This document shows, one piece after another, positions 35,589-44,652 of a DNA stretch of 64,000 nucleotides (the first letter of the stretch is position 1; the number at the start of each line of letters is the position of its first letter). The DNA comes from Blautia sp. (GTDB lineage Bacteria; Bacillota; Clostridia; Lachnospirales; Lachnospiraceae). The position numbers and the translations under genes were made by a program. The stretch covers positions 1-64,000 of the forward strand of contig JAFVGK010000088.1 of the NCBI GenBank assembly GCA_017475035.1, given 5' to 3'. The notes under the pieces are model-generated. The model did no database searches and was not told the DNA's origin. It was given only the letters and a program-made list of their open reading frames with translations.

Positions 35589-36086
35589 TCAGAGATCCAG
35601 CGTAACTTTTCTCCCGGATCTCCGATACGGATAATAGTCTACCCCCGCAGCGTCAAACATCCTTTTTGAAGCCCGCGTCATAGGTTCCTCCGCGTATTTG
35701 TCACTGTCATAGATCACCGTCCGGATCCCTGCCTGGATAATCGCTTTTGCGCACTCGTTACAGGGAAAAAGAGAAACATAGAGCTTTGCTCCCTCCAGAC
35801 TTCCTCCTCTGTAATTCAAAATAGCGTTTAATTCACTGTGCGTAACGTAATAATACTTTGTCTCCATGGGAGCCCCTTCTCTTTCCCAGGGGAATTCGTC
35901 ATCGGAGCATCCCGTGGGGAATCCGTTGTACCCCATGGACAGAATCTTGTTATCCTGGCTGACAATACAGCATCCGACCTGGGAATTCGGATCCTTGGAG
36001 CGCATCCCTGACAACAGGGCAACCCCCATAAAATATTCATCCCAGGAAAGATAATCCACACGTTTTGCGCTCACCATTTTCTTCAT
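35589..36086 (-). CDS. dCMP deaminase family protein
   Basis: A zinc deaminase of about 165 residues converting dCMP to dUMP for thymidylate synthesis (ComEB-like). The zinc and catalytic motifs are HSELNAI and PCNECAK. I place the start at the ATG at 36086, whose product begins MKKMVSAKRVDYLSWDEYFM as relatives do and which has GGAGG eight nucleotides upstream. The same frame begins 15 codons earlier at 36131, where AAAAAGG just before the ATG belongs to repeat remnant R7; a product starting there cannot be excluded. Confidence 0.9.
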   Translation of the reverse strand: MKKMVSAKRVDYLSWDEYFMGVALLSGMRSKDPNSQVGCCIVSQDNKILSMGYNGFPTGCSDDEFPWEREGAPMETKYYYVTHSELNAILNYRGGSLEGAKLYVSLFPCNECAKAIIQAGIRTVIYDSDKYAEEPMTRASKRMFDAAGVDYYPYRRSGRKVTLDL

Positions 36087-36131
36087 TCCGGACGCCTCCA
36101 TTTCCTGATCCCTTACTGTCAGAGTTTCCAT

Positions 36132-36196
36132 CCTTTTTGCAGGATCTTTTGCCGCCTGAATTGTTTTATGATAACACAGTTGCCTGTCCGGCGCAA
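36132..36196 (-). promoter_or_regulatory. R fragment R7 and candidate promoter upstream of dCMP deaminase
   Basis: The minus-strand sequence at 36132-36163 (attcaggcggcaaaag..c.tgcaaaaagg) matches the left end of repeat R2. Just upstream a candidate promoter has TTGCGC (36191-36196), 17 nt, TATCAT (36168-36173). Transcription from it would run through the repeat remnant. Confidence 0.5.
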
Positions 36197-36213
36197 GATC
36201 CTGTATTATACTC

Positions 36214-37263
36214 TCATACCCGAATACAGTGGTGTCCTGCCGCTTTCAACAGCCGATTCATAATTGCCGTCCCCATCCTCGGGGTATCAAAGGCTTCGGA
36301 ATAAATCAGATCCACCCCCAGGGAATCAAACCGGCGCAGCGCGTCATACAGATGCCTGGCGATCTCTTCTTCTTCCGAACGGCTGCCGACGCAGATCACC
36401 TCTCCGAAATCATAAGCATCCGCACTCTCACTGGCTGCAAGAATCCCGACCTTTTTTCCTTCTGCGCCTGCCTGCTCTGCCTGTTCGTTAATCCAGCGCA
36501 CGACATCCGTTTCCCTGCCTTCCACAATCTTCAGTGAAGCTTTGGGAGCATAATGGCGATATTTCATACCGGGCGCCTTCGGACGCACATCCGGGTCATC
36601 CTTCAGCAGTCCGGGATCCATTTTCACCTCGCCCAGAATCTGTGTGAGCATCTCAAGAGAAATAAATCCCGGCCGCAGAACAGCGGGAATCTCCTGCGTG
36701 AAGTCAACAATCGTGGACTCCAGCCCGATCCCCACAGGACCGGAATCCAGAATAAGATCAATTCTCTCTCCCAGGTCCTCCATGACGTGCTGCGCGGTCG
36801 TGGGGCTGGGTCTCCCCGATGTATTTGCGCTTGGCGCGGCTACATACCCTCCGGCCGCGATAATCAGTGCCTGCGCGACCGGATCAGACGGAAAACGCAC
36901 GGCAACGCTTTCCAATCCCCCTGTAGTCTGCAGCGGGACAAGATCTGTTTTCGGAAAAATCATAGTCAGGGGCCCGGGCCAATATGACTTTGCCAATACC
37001 AGCGCATTTTCAGGTATTTCAGCGGCAATCGGGTACAGATCCTCCATCCGTGCGATATGTACAATCAACGGATTATCCGAAGGCCTTCCTTTTGCGGCGT
37101 ATATTTTTTCCGATGCGCCTGCATCCAGTGCGTTTCCCCCCAGACCATATACCGTTTCGGTTGGAAATGCCACCAGGCGCCCTTCTCTGAGAAGCTTTCC
37201 CCCCAAAGCAATCGCATCCTGATCCGGACACTTTGCGTCAACCTTCATGTATTTGGCTCTCAT
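36214..37263 (-). CDS. L-threonylcarbamoyladenylate synthase (Sua5 type)
   Basis: A 349-residue two-domain enzyme making threonylcarbamoyl-AMP for t6A37 of ANN-decoding tRNAs. The YrdC domain (about 1-210) has KxR-type sites, FPTETVYGLG, KGRPSDNPLI and SANTSGRPSPT. A Sua5 C-terminal domain (about 245-345) follows a linker with APGMKYRHYAP, so this is the long Sua5/YwlC form. The start follows GGGGAGAG. The gene lies 40 nt after the polytopic protein upstream. Confidence 0.93.
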   Translation of the reverse strand: MRAKYMKVDAKCPDQDAIALGGKLLREGRLVAFPTETVYGLGGNALDAGASEKIYAAKGRPSDNPLIVHIARMEDLYPIAAEIPENALVLAKSYWPGPLTMIFPKTDLVPLQTTGGLESVAVRFPSDPVAQALIIAAGGYVAAPSANTSGRPSPTTAQHVMEDLGERIDLILDSGPVGIGLESTIVDFTQEIPAVLRPGFISLEMLTQILGEVKMDPGLLKDDPDVRPKAPGMKYRHYAPKASLKIVEGRETDVVRWINEQAEQAGAEGKKVGILAASESADAYDFGEVICVGSRSEEEEIARHLYDALRRFDSLGVDLIYSEAFDTPRMGTAIMNRLLKAAGHHCIRV

Positions 37264-37302
37264 CTTACTCTCCCCGAATTTCTCAGGTCCTCCGGTTCAA
37301 AA

Positions 37303-39594
37303 TCAAACAATCATTTTCAGAATATAAGTTCCCGAAACAGGGTCGGAAAAAACAACCTCCCCCATAGATCCAAGCAGTTCCTCATTCAGACGGTCTTCCC
37401 CATATTTTTCCTTTTCCCTGGAGCCTATCACGATATACTCTACCTGATACTCTTTCAGAAGATGCGTCACCATTTCCCGATTCCAGGATGTATAAATGGT
37501 CTCAACATCCTGACTCTTTCCGTTCAGGTCCTCCGGATCACTGCGCCAGAGCCATTCATGAACATACCAGCCTAAAACGGTCGGAAGGCCGGTCATGGCA
37601 GAAACCCTCTCATATCCGGTATAGCTGTCCCCGTTCGCCTCCAGTACCACAGGAGAGCCGCTGATATTCGTCTTCAGCCAGCGGATCGCTGCCGCATCCT
37701 CCGGAAAATCATTTTCAAGAAAAGCAACAGCGTCCAGGCCCTGACGGAGGGAAGGATCTTTCCATCCGCCGGACCAGGCCTGGGTACAATTGCCGAAATA
37801 TCCAAGTGTAAGACAAAAGCACAGCAATCCGACGATACTGATTACTTTTACCAGAACCTCCCGGGTCAGGCAGAGCAGCCGCCAGATCGCGTACCCCATC
37901 ACCATCCCGAACAGTATGTATGCCTGATAGGTCAGTTTGAACATGGTATTTGCGCGGGCATTGCCTGCCTCATAGATATCTCTCACGTAAACCAGCTCCG
38001 GGATCAGGACCAGGCCGGCGGCGCAGCAAAACATCAGGACTGCAAAGAGATCCGCATCCTTCATCGCATTCATCCATTTTGCGAGGGTAGGATGCTCCAT
38101 GCCTTTTAAATACTTCCGGGCAAGATATGCGGTCAACGTAATCCCCAGTATGCAGGGAAGTCCCCAGAGAATCAAAAGCTGGTAAAACAGGGAATGATAT
38201 CTGCACAGCGCCACCCCGTCAACCATAACGTGGAACTGAATCGTAAACGGAACGATCACAAGCTTTGGCAGAACGAAAAGCCAGATGCCTTGTACCGCGG
38301 TAACTCCGATCATCCGCGGCACATTTCCCCGGTATTCGATAATATTGATGAACAGCGCCGTTCCCAGAACAACCACATAATAGATCACGAAGTCCCAGAA
38401 ATTATTCATCTGGAAAATGCCAAGCAAAAGGGCGGCGATGAGCAGATATGGCTGAAGCAGCCGCTTTTTCCAGCAGACAGGCTTCGTCCGGTCTCCTTCT
38501 GCCGCCGGGCTTTCCGGGTCAGAATGCTCTACACCCGTAAACCATGCATACAACAGCCCCGCCATCAACAGGACAAATATAATGTTCACGACATGTGCAT
38601 GAAGGTCTCCCAGAACAAAGGAATAGCACGGGAACTCATGGATGGTCTTATCCGGTACATCCGGATTATATCCGATATACCGGGTAGCATCCGGAAACCA
38701 GTACCCGGCAGGCTCTTCCCCTCTGAAGCGCTGCAGCGCGGGCAGAATCAGGCGATAGACGACATAATGCATATTTCCCGCAATACTGACTGCCAGGCCT
38801 CCCGTAATCCCCCCTAACACCGGAACTGTCCCGGAAGCAGCGGACTCGCTTTGGGTCATCCGGTCAGACAGCATCTGCCGCACAAGAGAAAACGGAAGCG
38901 CAAAAGCAAGGCCGGCAATAAAAGTGCGCATCAGATTATAGGTGATCTCCACCTTACAGGAAGAGAGCTTGGAAAGAAAAACAGCAAAATATTGTCCGCC
39001 ATAGTAATAATTGATAACGCCCTGGCTGTACCACGGATCTTTTGCGGGAAGCGTAGTGGAACGCATCATCGCTTCCATAAATCCGTAATCCATAAATTTC
39101 TCTGTTCCATATGCTGCCGGATGATAGCCTGCCAGATAGGTCCAGACAAGAAAAGCAATTAAAAAGAGAAGCTCTTCCCAGGCGACCAGCTGCATATGCC
39201 TGACAGGGAAACACTCCTGATGCCGGGCTGTCTGCAGGAAAAGAAGCCTTACGGAAGCCGCCGCGCATACAAGCACCACCCCGATGCAGCTCACGGTTGT
39301 AAAAGGCACTGCTTTCACGCTGACCAGGAACCATTCCAGATAACCTGTCACCGCGATGGCAAACACCTTTGAAAACATCCATCCCCTGTCATCGAAACGG
39401 GAAAATAAAATCCCGACAACGGGCATGGCTGCCAGCCCCATTACTCCGGCCAAAAGCCACCAGGTCCAGAAGGCCCAGGCGTCAGAGCCCAATAACGGCA
39501 GACTGACAAACAGCACCCCCACAAAAACAACAGCAATGACAATCCATTGCAAAACCGAACCGTCCTGGTGATTCGTGCGAGATGTCATATCCAT
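37303..39594 (-). CDS. DUF2298-type polytopic membrane protein (GT-C-like)
   Basis: About 763 residues with more than ten hydrophobic segments and a soluble C-terminal domain (about 640-763). A Tyr-rich motif VINYYYGGQYF follows DYGFMEAMMR and is the signature of the YYY/DUF2298 family, which resembles GT-C mannosyltransferases; activity is not shown. Upstream codons back to 39711 are open but are the translation of repeat T1; GGGGAGGAGG before the ATG at 39594 sets the start. It is paralogous to the next gene. Confidence 0.8.
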   Translation of the reverse strand: MDMTSRTNHQDGSVLQWIVIAVVFVGVLFVSLPLLGSDAWAFWTWWLLAGVMGLAAMPVVGILFSRFDDRGWMFSKVFAIAVTGYLEWFLVSVKAVPFTTVSCIGVVLVCAAASVRLLFLQTARHQECFPVRHMQLVAWEELLFLIAFLVWTYLAGYHPAAYGTEKFMDYGFMEAMMRSTTLPAKDPWYSQGVINYYYGGQYFAVFLSKLSSCKVEITYNLMRTFIAGLAFALPFSLVRQMLSDRMTQSESAASGTVPVLGGITGGLAVSIAGNMHYVVYRLILPALQRFRGEEPAGYWFPDATRYIGYNPDVPDKTIHEFPCYSFVLGDLHAHVVNIIFVLLMAGLLYAWFTGVEHSDPESPAAEGDRTKPVCWKKRLLQPYLLIAALLLGIFQMNNFWDFVIYYVVVLGTALFINIIEYRGNVPRMIGVTAVQGIWLFVLPKLVIVPFTIQFHVMVDGVALCRYHSLFYQLLILWGLPCILGITLTAYLARKYLKGMEHPTLAKWMNAMKDADLFAVLMFCCAAGLVLIPELVYVRDIYEAGNARANTMFKLTYQAYILFGMVMGYAIWRLLCLTREVLVKVISIVGLLCFCLTLGYFGNCTQAWSGGWKDPSLRQGLDAVAFLENDFPEDAAAIRWLKTNISGSPVVLEANGDSYTGYERVSAMTGLPTVLGWYVHEWLWRSDPEDLNGKSQDVETIYTSWNREMVTHLLKEYQVEYIVIGSREKEKYGEDRLNEELLGSMGEVVFSDPVSGTYILKMIV

Positions 39595-39631
39595 TTTATT
39601 CTGTTCCTCCTCCCCAAAAGCAGTTTTGCAG

Positions 39632-39702
39632 GTTGACTCAATGTTACCGAATGACGATTTTGCTGCTTCGGCAGTCGAACTGCCAAAGACAGAATCAGTC
39701 TC
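39632..39702 (-). repeat. Family T hairpin repeat, copy T1
   Basis: Shares with T2 the string gttgactcaa, cgaatgacgattttgctgc, ttcggcag and gacagaatc..gtctc. Stems: outer GATTTTG with CAGAATC (one G-U), inner GGCAG with CTGCC. It separates the two polytopic genes. Confidence 0.72.
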
Positions 39703-39707
39703 CATAT

Positions 39708-41684
39708 TCAACCCTCAACCCTGTAAATACGGAAGTATCCATTTTCATCCTCATATACAAGAGGAAAAGCCTCACGGATGGTCTCTTCCCTGCAGGGGAC
39801 TCCGTCGAGCGTCATTCCCTCCTCATAGATAATATAAGTGATCCCTTCCTCCCGGCAGAGAGAACGAAGCAGCTCAGGCTGATCTGTCGTATACATGATG
39901 TTCTGCTTTTCTCCGCGGCTGTTTGTATCATAGCCTGCGCTCCAAGCATAATAAGGCCAGCCGCAATACAGCATTTCCCCGGAAAGCGTCACCTCATTCA
40001 TGCTGTACATCGGCGTAAGCACCAGATCCTCATGATCCAGGTTTTCATTCAGCCATCGCGTTACGGAGCTGTTAAGAGGTACAGACATGCGATGTCCGCT
40101 GTCATTGTCCCGGATAATCACGACATAATCATAAATCCCGGTAGCAGTCAGGCAGATCACCAGCGGAATCATAACAAGGATTCCCTTCCAGCGAAAACGC
40201 GTCAGCTGATCCATGGCCCAGCCCCAGTATACAGCCGTAAAAGCATAGGCTATCATAATATACTTCTGGTTAACTGTAATATCCGGAGTAAGGGAAGCGC
40301 AGAAGGCAAAAACAACAGGGAGCAAAAAAGCCCCAAGGCAGACACTTTGCCAGCGGGAAAGCAGCGGCAGCATGACAATCGCCCCCAGAAAGAAAAAGCC
40401 TGTGATGCAGACGAGATAAATCAGTATGCCTAAAATGCTTTTGTCATTTGCGATAAACCCAAAATATAAGGACGGAGAAACTGCCTCTCCACGAATAAAA
40501 ACAGATGTCTGACAAATTGAAAGAAGGATCGTCGTGACAGCAGTAATCAGGTAATCTGTTTTCCCGGCTGAAAAAACCGCAAAGCCGAACAATATCAGTA
40601 AAGCCGCAATGACACAGGCGCCATTCCAGAAGGAAAGCAAACCCAGCATCATGCCAAGTATCAAAGCCTTCTCAGGAAAAATACATTTCCAGGACGATGG
40701 GGCAAACAAACATTTTACAATCGTGCCCCTTCCACGGATTTCATCGATTTTCATCAGTGAATCCAGATACATCCAGATCACAAATGCCGTGATAAGTAAA
40801 CCAAAGGCAAGGTGTCTTTGGTTTAAGTATACATTAAAGTTCCACAGGCCCCAGTTTTCATTCTGCGTATATCCCAGAAAGACCGTATTCTCCCGAAGTG
40901 TCTCCCACAGATCCCCCGCGCGCAGATGTTCCGCCGCGAACCGGAAAAAAGTGGTTCCGCTGCGAAACAGGAAAAAAATCACCGTCCACAATCTTGCCCA
41001 AAAGCCTGAGCCCAATTTTGCCCCTATTTCGCCCAAAACAACCCAAAAACCTGCCAGAGATAATATACTGGGCAGATTATATGCCCAGTCTATAGGCAGT
41101 CCCAGATGTTCCAGATTACCTGCCAGAAACTGAAACATAAAATGATACCGGACATCCTCACCGCCAAAATGGGGATACTGTGTCGGATAGTTGTTTTCAT
41201 GGGAAAATGACCGGATCATCGCCGTATGAGGCGCGTAATCTGAGAACACCGTATATCCCGAATACAGACGATGGTCTTTCCCAATATGGAAGACATAGAA
41301 AAAGCAAAACGCCGCGAACCCTGCAAGGAGAAGCACAAGGATTCCCTCTTTGACGGAAGGCTTCCGGATCCCTGTGAAGTCCAGAACAGGTTTTTTCTGA
41401 ACCAGCCGTACGGCCACAGCGGTTCCCGCCACAATCAGGCTGATCGAAAGCACAAGAAAATCCGCCGCGGAAAGAGGATCCGAAATCTTCGTATGCGTGG
41501 CAAAAAACCATGCAAACAGATAAACAGCCCATGTCAGAAGCAGGATCCCCGTTCCGAAACCGGCGCTGGTCAAGAGAAGGAGGGGCTGCTTCTTCCCCTC
41601 CTCCTTACTCTGACCGCAAACCAGCAAATAAACCAGCCATGTCCCGACAAGGGTCGCCACGGCCAGATAAATCACTCCCCACAT
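39708..41684 (-). CDS. Polytopic membrane protein, paralogue of the DUF2298 protein
   Basis: About 658 residues, more than a dozen hydrophobic segments and a soluble tail. FSDYAPHTAMIRSF and YHFMFQFLAG align in position with the DYGFMEAMMR...YYYGGQYF segment of the neighbour, so the two are distant paralogues and may form a pair. A role in transferring sugars from lipid carriers is inferred from the GT-C-like build only. GGAGGTG six nucleotides before the ATG at 41684 sets the start; frames beginning at 41777 read through repeat T2. Confidence 0.75.
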   Translation of the reverse strand: MWGVIYLAVATLVGTWLVYLLVCGQSKEEGKKQPLLLLTSAGFGTGILLLTWAVYLFAWFFATHTKISDPLSAADFLVLSISLIVAGTAVAVRLVQKKPVLDFTGIRKPSVKEGILVLLLAGFAAFCFFYVFHIGKDHRLYSGYTVFSDYAPHTAMIRSFSHENNYPTQYPHFGGEDVRYHFMFQFLAGNLEHLGLPIDWAYNLPSILSLAGFWVVLGEIGAKLGSGFWARLWTVIFFLFRSGTTFFRFAAEHLRAGDLWETLRENTVFLGYTQNENWGLWNFNVYLNQRHLAFGLLITAFVIWMYLDSLMKIDEIRGRGTIVKCLFAPSSWKCIFPEKALILGMMLGLLSFWNGACVIAALLILFGFAVFSAGKTDYLITAVTTILLSICQTSVFIRGEAVSPSLYFGFIANDKSILGILIYLVCITGFFFLGAIVMLPLLSRWQSVCLGAFLLPVVFAFCASLTPDITVNQKYIMIAYAFTAVYWGWAMDQLTRFRWKGILVMIPLVICLTATGIYDYVVIIRDNDSGHRMSVPLNSSVTRWLNENLDHEDLVLTPMYSMNEVTLSGEMLYCGWPYYAWSAGYDTNSRGEKQNIMYTTDQPELLRSLCREEGITYIIYEEGMTLDGVPCREETIREAFPLVYEDENGYFRIYRVEG

Positions 41685-41716
41685 CTTTGTCACCTCCGCA
41701 TACCGAAGCTCTGTGC

Positions 41717-41788
41717 GTTGACTCAAAGTCTTCGGATGACGATTTTGCTGCTTCGGCAGCTTTGGCGCCGAAGACAAAATCTGTCTCT
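41717..41788 (-). repeat. Family T hairpin repeat, copy T2
   Basis: Aligned to T1 over about 72 nt. Stems: outer GATTTTG with CAAAATC, inner CTTCGGC with GCCGAAG. Paired positions differ from T1 yet remain paired. Confidence 0.72.
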
Positions 41789-41790
41789 TA

Positions 41791-41814
41791 GCATGACCTT
41801 TCGTCCTCTGAATC
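41791..41814 (-). repeat. Family R end fragment R8
   Basis: Minus-strand gattcagaggacgaaaggtcatgc, the R left end with a few changes, lies 4 nt after the stop codon of the GH18 gene and next to T2. Confidence 0.55.
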
Positions 41815-41817
41815 CTG

Positions 41818-43464
41818 TCATTGCAGTCCCTGCCGGATTACCTCCCAGATTCCGTCTGATTCCAGTCCCAGTCTCCAGGCAGCAATTCCCGCAAGATTAT
41901 ATTTCTTTACCAGAGCAGTCTTTGCGGCGATCGAATCAGCATCTTCGACCCAGACCTCATACTTGCTGCCTTCATTCTGCCAGGAAGCATAGACCTGACT
42001 GACATCATTATTCCAATAAGACTGCGCGTCATTGGCAAGCACTGCCTGAATCGCTTCATCCATGCTCAGGACTTCACTGTATAAAGCTCCGTTTTGTGTA
42101 CGCCAGATTCTGGTATAAAACGGTACTGCGTTGATCACTCTCGAAGCGGGCACCTCCGCAACCGTATCAATGATGCCCTGTTCCACCCACGGGAGGGAAG
42201 CAACACTTCCGGCTTCAACATCCCCGTCATAGTGTTCATCATATCCCATGATAATCAGATAATCTACTGCTCTTCCCTGCTCATCACGCCTGTAATATGC
42301 AGAATAAGATTCCGGCACCGGATCGTCTACGCTTAAGATAATGCCTGCCCGATGGGTTTCGATCGAAAGTTCACGAAGAAACTCCAGAAAATGCGGAATC
42401 GTCTCCGGTTCCATAACCTCAAAGTCGATATTGATGCCGTCAAGACCCAATCGATTCGCGGCAGAAAGCAGTCCCTGAATCAAAGCCTGACGTGAGCTCA
42501 TCCTGGACAAGGTCTGATGCAGGTCATTTTCGGCGGAAATATTCTCTAAAAGTCCCCACACAGAAAGCCCCGCAGCATGCGCTTCCGCCACATAGTCCTC
42601 TGATGAAAGGTCCTCAAAATCACCCTGCTGCCCGCTTAAATAAAACCATGTCGGACAGATTACATTCATCCCATCCGTATTGGAAAGCAAATCCGCAAGA
42701 TAAGCGTTTGCTTCATAAAAAGCAATATTATGCCACGCAAGAGCAACCGGTTCTGCTGCTTTTAAATAAGAACAGGCCTCTTCCTCAAAAGTCCGGTCCA
42801 TCCCAACCTTTGTCGGCAGCGTCACCTTATTCGCTTCAATATATCCGATATATCCATCCCAGGTCGCGACCTTCACCCAATCGCCCCAGTCCTCCAGATA
42901 CAAAAGCGTCTGTCCCTGCGTTACCTCCGTCAGCACCTCGGATTTGATCCCTCCAAGATAACGCACACAGCCTTTTCGCCTTGCCGTTGTGACTGTAATA
43001 TCTTCAAACTTGTTTTGTATGGCTACCCGGTAGGGGTTCATATAGATAATGCTGTCCAGGTCTGTGAAGCGTTTGATATAGTCCAGCCTGAGATAGATTT
43101 CCTCTCCCGTATCCCAGGCATCCTGCCCCGGAGCATTGTCTATCGCCGACCGGTTTATGGCTGACGGCGTTGTATAGAGGATCTGCCCGTTTTCTTCATC
43201 ATAATAAAATCTGGGGTTCAGCCGTTCCTGAACAAGCGGCAGCGGCAGATAAGCCTGTCCTTCATATATCCTGCCTTTCTCCTCGAGAATCTCCGAGCCG
43301 ATAATCAGCACTGCTTCATCCCCCTGTGCAGCACCGTAATACTCTGTCAGATCCATCCGTCTGCTGGTCGGCATATACCGAAGGATCAAAAAACCCGCTG
43401 CAACAAGGATAACCAAAGCCAAAGCAATGAGTACATACATTAAGGCCGGCTTTTTTCTATTCAT
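41818..43464 (-). CDS. Membrane-anchored GH18 family protein with SH3 domain
   Basis: A 548-residue protein with an N-terminal transmembrane anchor (about 8-29), a region resembling a copper-amine-oxidase-N/stalk domain (about 45-155), a bacterial SH3 domain (about 165-215) and a GH18 barrel (about 235-548). The catalytic motif is intact: D342-G-I-N-I-D347-F-E349. Relatives include YaaH/SleL-type N-acetylglucosaminidases that trim peptidoglycan. Here it is likely an envelope hydrolase facing outward. The ribosome site is AAAGGAT. A competing-hairpin leader lies upstream (43597-43674). Confidence 0.88.
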   Translation of the reverse strand: MNRKKPALMYVLIALALVILVAAGFLILRYMPTSRRMDLTEYYGAAQGDEAVLIIGSEILEEKGRIYEGQAYLPLPLVQERLNPRFYYDEENGQILYTTPSAINRSAIDNAPGQDAWDTGEEIYLRLDYIKRFTDLDSIIYMNPYRVAIQNKFEDITVTTARRKGCVRYLGGIKSEVLTEVTQGQTLLYLEDWGDWVKVATWDGYIGYIEANKVTLPTKVGMDRTFEEEACSYLKAAEPVALAWHNIAFYEANAYLADLLSNTDGMNVICPTWFYLSGQQGDFEDLSSEDYVAEAHAAGLSVWGLLENISAENDLHQTLSRMSSRQALIQGLLSAANRLGLDGINIDFEVMEPETIPHFLEFLRELSIETHRAGIILSVDDPVPESYSAYYRRDEQGRAVDYLIIMGYDEHYDGDVEAGSVASLPWVEQGIIDTVAEVPASRVINAVPFYTRIWRTQNGALYSEVLSMDEAIQAVLANDAQSYWNNDVSQVYASWQNEGSKYEVWVEDADSIAAKTALVKKYNLAGIAAWRLGLESDGIWEVIRQGLQ

Positions 43465-43596
43465 ACTATAAAATCCTTTCCGCTGTTTTCCGCATTAAAT
43501 TTACTAATTACATCGGCAAAAGCCTGATTCATCAAATATCCGTAACAGAATAAACCATGCGCATTATAGCACATCTCATCAAAAGAAGTAAAGGCA

Positions 43597-43674
43597 AATA
43601 AAGAAGGCTTCCCGCTTTGTCTGTATGACGGGAAGCCCTTTTGCTCTTTATTCCGGCGGGAAGCCTTCTTTATT
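43597..43674 (-). promoter_or_regulatory. Three-arm competing hairpin in the leader of the GH18 gene
   Basis: AATAAAGAAGGCTTCCCGC (43597-43615) is perfectly complementary to GCGGGAAGCCTTCTTTATT (43656-43674), and its core also pairs with CGGGAAGCC at 43629-43637. On the minus strand the last arm plus following T-rich sequence resembles a terminator, so the two pairings are alternatives. It may be an attenuator or a duplicated terminator. Confidence 0.5.
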
Positions 43675-44000
43675 ATTTGTGCCGTTATGAATCCTGCATA
43701 AATACCCGTTCCATCCGGAGCAGATTTTTTACAACCTTCTCCATTCAAAAAAACATTCATACATGATTCAGTCCCTGAAACCTGACAGGTGAAAACGTCC
43801 GTATCCCTACAGACATTTTCGGTCTCTTCGGCGATCAGAACATTTCTCTTTTCTTACAAATCCTCCTTCTTAAACCATATTAACTGCGCTGTTTTACCGC
43901 ATTGCCCAAACTATTGTCAAAACACCTCCTGCTGTCATTTCCGGCCGTGAAGACAGCAAAAACGAAAACAATTCTTTCGGCTGAAGCCATGGCTTGAATC

Positions 44001-44119
44001 CCATCGAAGTAATTTCCAAAGTATCCTGTGGAAAGATGTTTCCTTCGATGGTGGTAGTATAATCTGTGTTTTTTATTATTTCAATACAATCGACAATTAT
44101 TTAAGAATAATTATTTTTT
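44001..44119. other. Nested hairpin and AT hairpin in a gene-free gap
   Basis: The gap 43465-44191 has no supported gene. CCATCGAAG (44001-44009) pairs with CTTCGATGG (44043-44051), with an inner TTTCCA/TGGAAA (44013-44018, 44029-44034), and a perfect palindrome aagccatggctt sits just before (43984-43995). TATAAT at 44058-44063 follows. AATTATT-taag-AATAATT with a T-run ends at about 44119, then a 10-nt direct duplication gtcagttttt (44121-44140). Confidence 0.45.
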
Positions 44120-44191
44120 TGTCAGTTTTTGTCAGTTTTTCATTATGAAGTTCAGGATTTCTTTTTTTTTGGGACGGCTCCGGGATAATAA

Positions 44192-44227
44192 AAGGAGCCG
44201 GAAAGCAAAAACACTTTCCGGCTCCTT
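44192..44227 (-). terminator. Terminator of the ferredoxin gene
   Basis: AAGGAGCCGGAAAG (44192-44205) pairs perfectly with CTTTCCGGCTCCTT (44214-44227), and on the minus strand is followed by ttattatcc. A further CGGCTCC at 44175-44181 can compete for the GGAGCCG arm. Confidence 0.88.
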
Positions 44228-44263
44228 ACCTGAACCAAATAAAAATCTATCCGCAAGTGCAGA

Positions 44264-44437
44264 TTATTCCGCCGGGCTGATGGCGCCTGTCGGACATGCC
44301 TCTGCGCAGGTACCGCAGTCTACGCAAACGGCTGCGTCGATTACATAATGATCGTCGCCCTGAGAAATAGCTCCGCTCGGGCATTCAGCCTCGCAGGTGC
44401 CGCAGCTTACGCATTCATCACTGATAACATATGCCAT
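44264..44437 (-). CDS. 2[4Fe-4S] ferredoxin
   Basis: A 57-residue clostridial ferredoxin with two C-x2-C-x2-C-x3-C-P motifs (C9, C12, C15, C19 and C38, C41, C44, C48), each holding one [4Fe-4S] cluster. It carries electrons in low-potential fermentation reactions. AAGGAGG eight nucleotides before the ATG at 44437 sets the start, although the frame is open further. It is a single gene with its own promoter and strong terminator, as expected for an abundant small protein. Confidence 0.95.
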   Translation of the reverse strand: MAYVISDECVSCGTCEAECPSGAISQGDDHYVIDAAVCVDCGTCAEACPTGAISPAE

Positions 44438-44575
44438 AATCTTGTCCTCCTTAAAATGATAAGATGATAACATCATCGCTCCTCTGTATCGATCTTCCTG
44501 CATGCCGTCGATCTCTTCAGGTTTTATGAAAAACGGTCTCTGCAAAGAATACTGATTCAGATGAGCAGACTTCAT

Positions 44576-44604
44576 GTTATAAAGTGTACTACAGTCTTAT
44601 CCAA
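44576..44604 (-). promoter_or_regulatory. Candidate promoter of the ferredoxin gene
   Basis: Minus strand TTGGAT (44599-44604), 17 nt, TATAAC (44576-44581), leaving a leader of about 130 nt. Confidence 0.5.
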
Positions 44605-44652
44605 AAATCAAGCTTTTTTCAGTGAATCCCACAAATATAAAACAAATGTAAG

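Noticed and set aside
43461-43760. A 99-codon minus-strand frame upstream of the GH18 gene
   Set aside because: It runs across the competing hairpins, has no ribosome site and no family resemblance.
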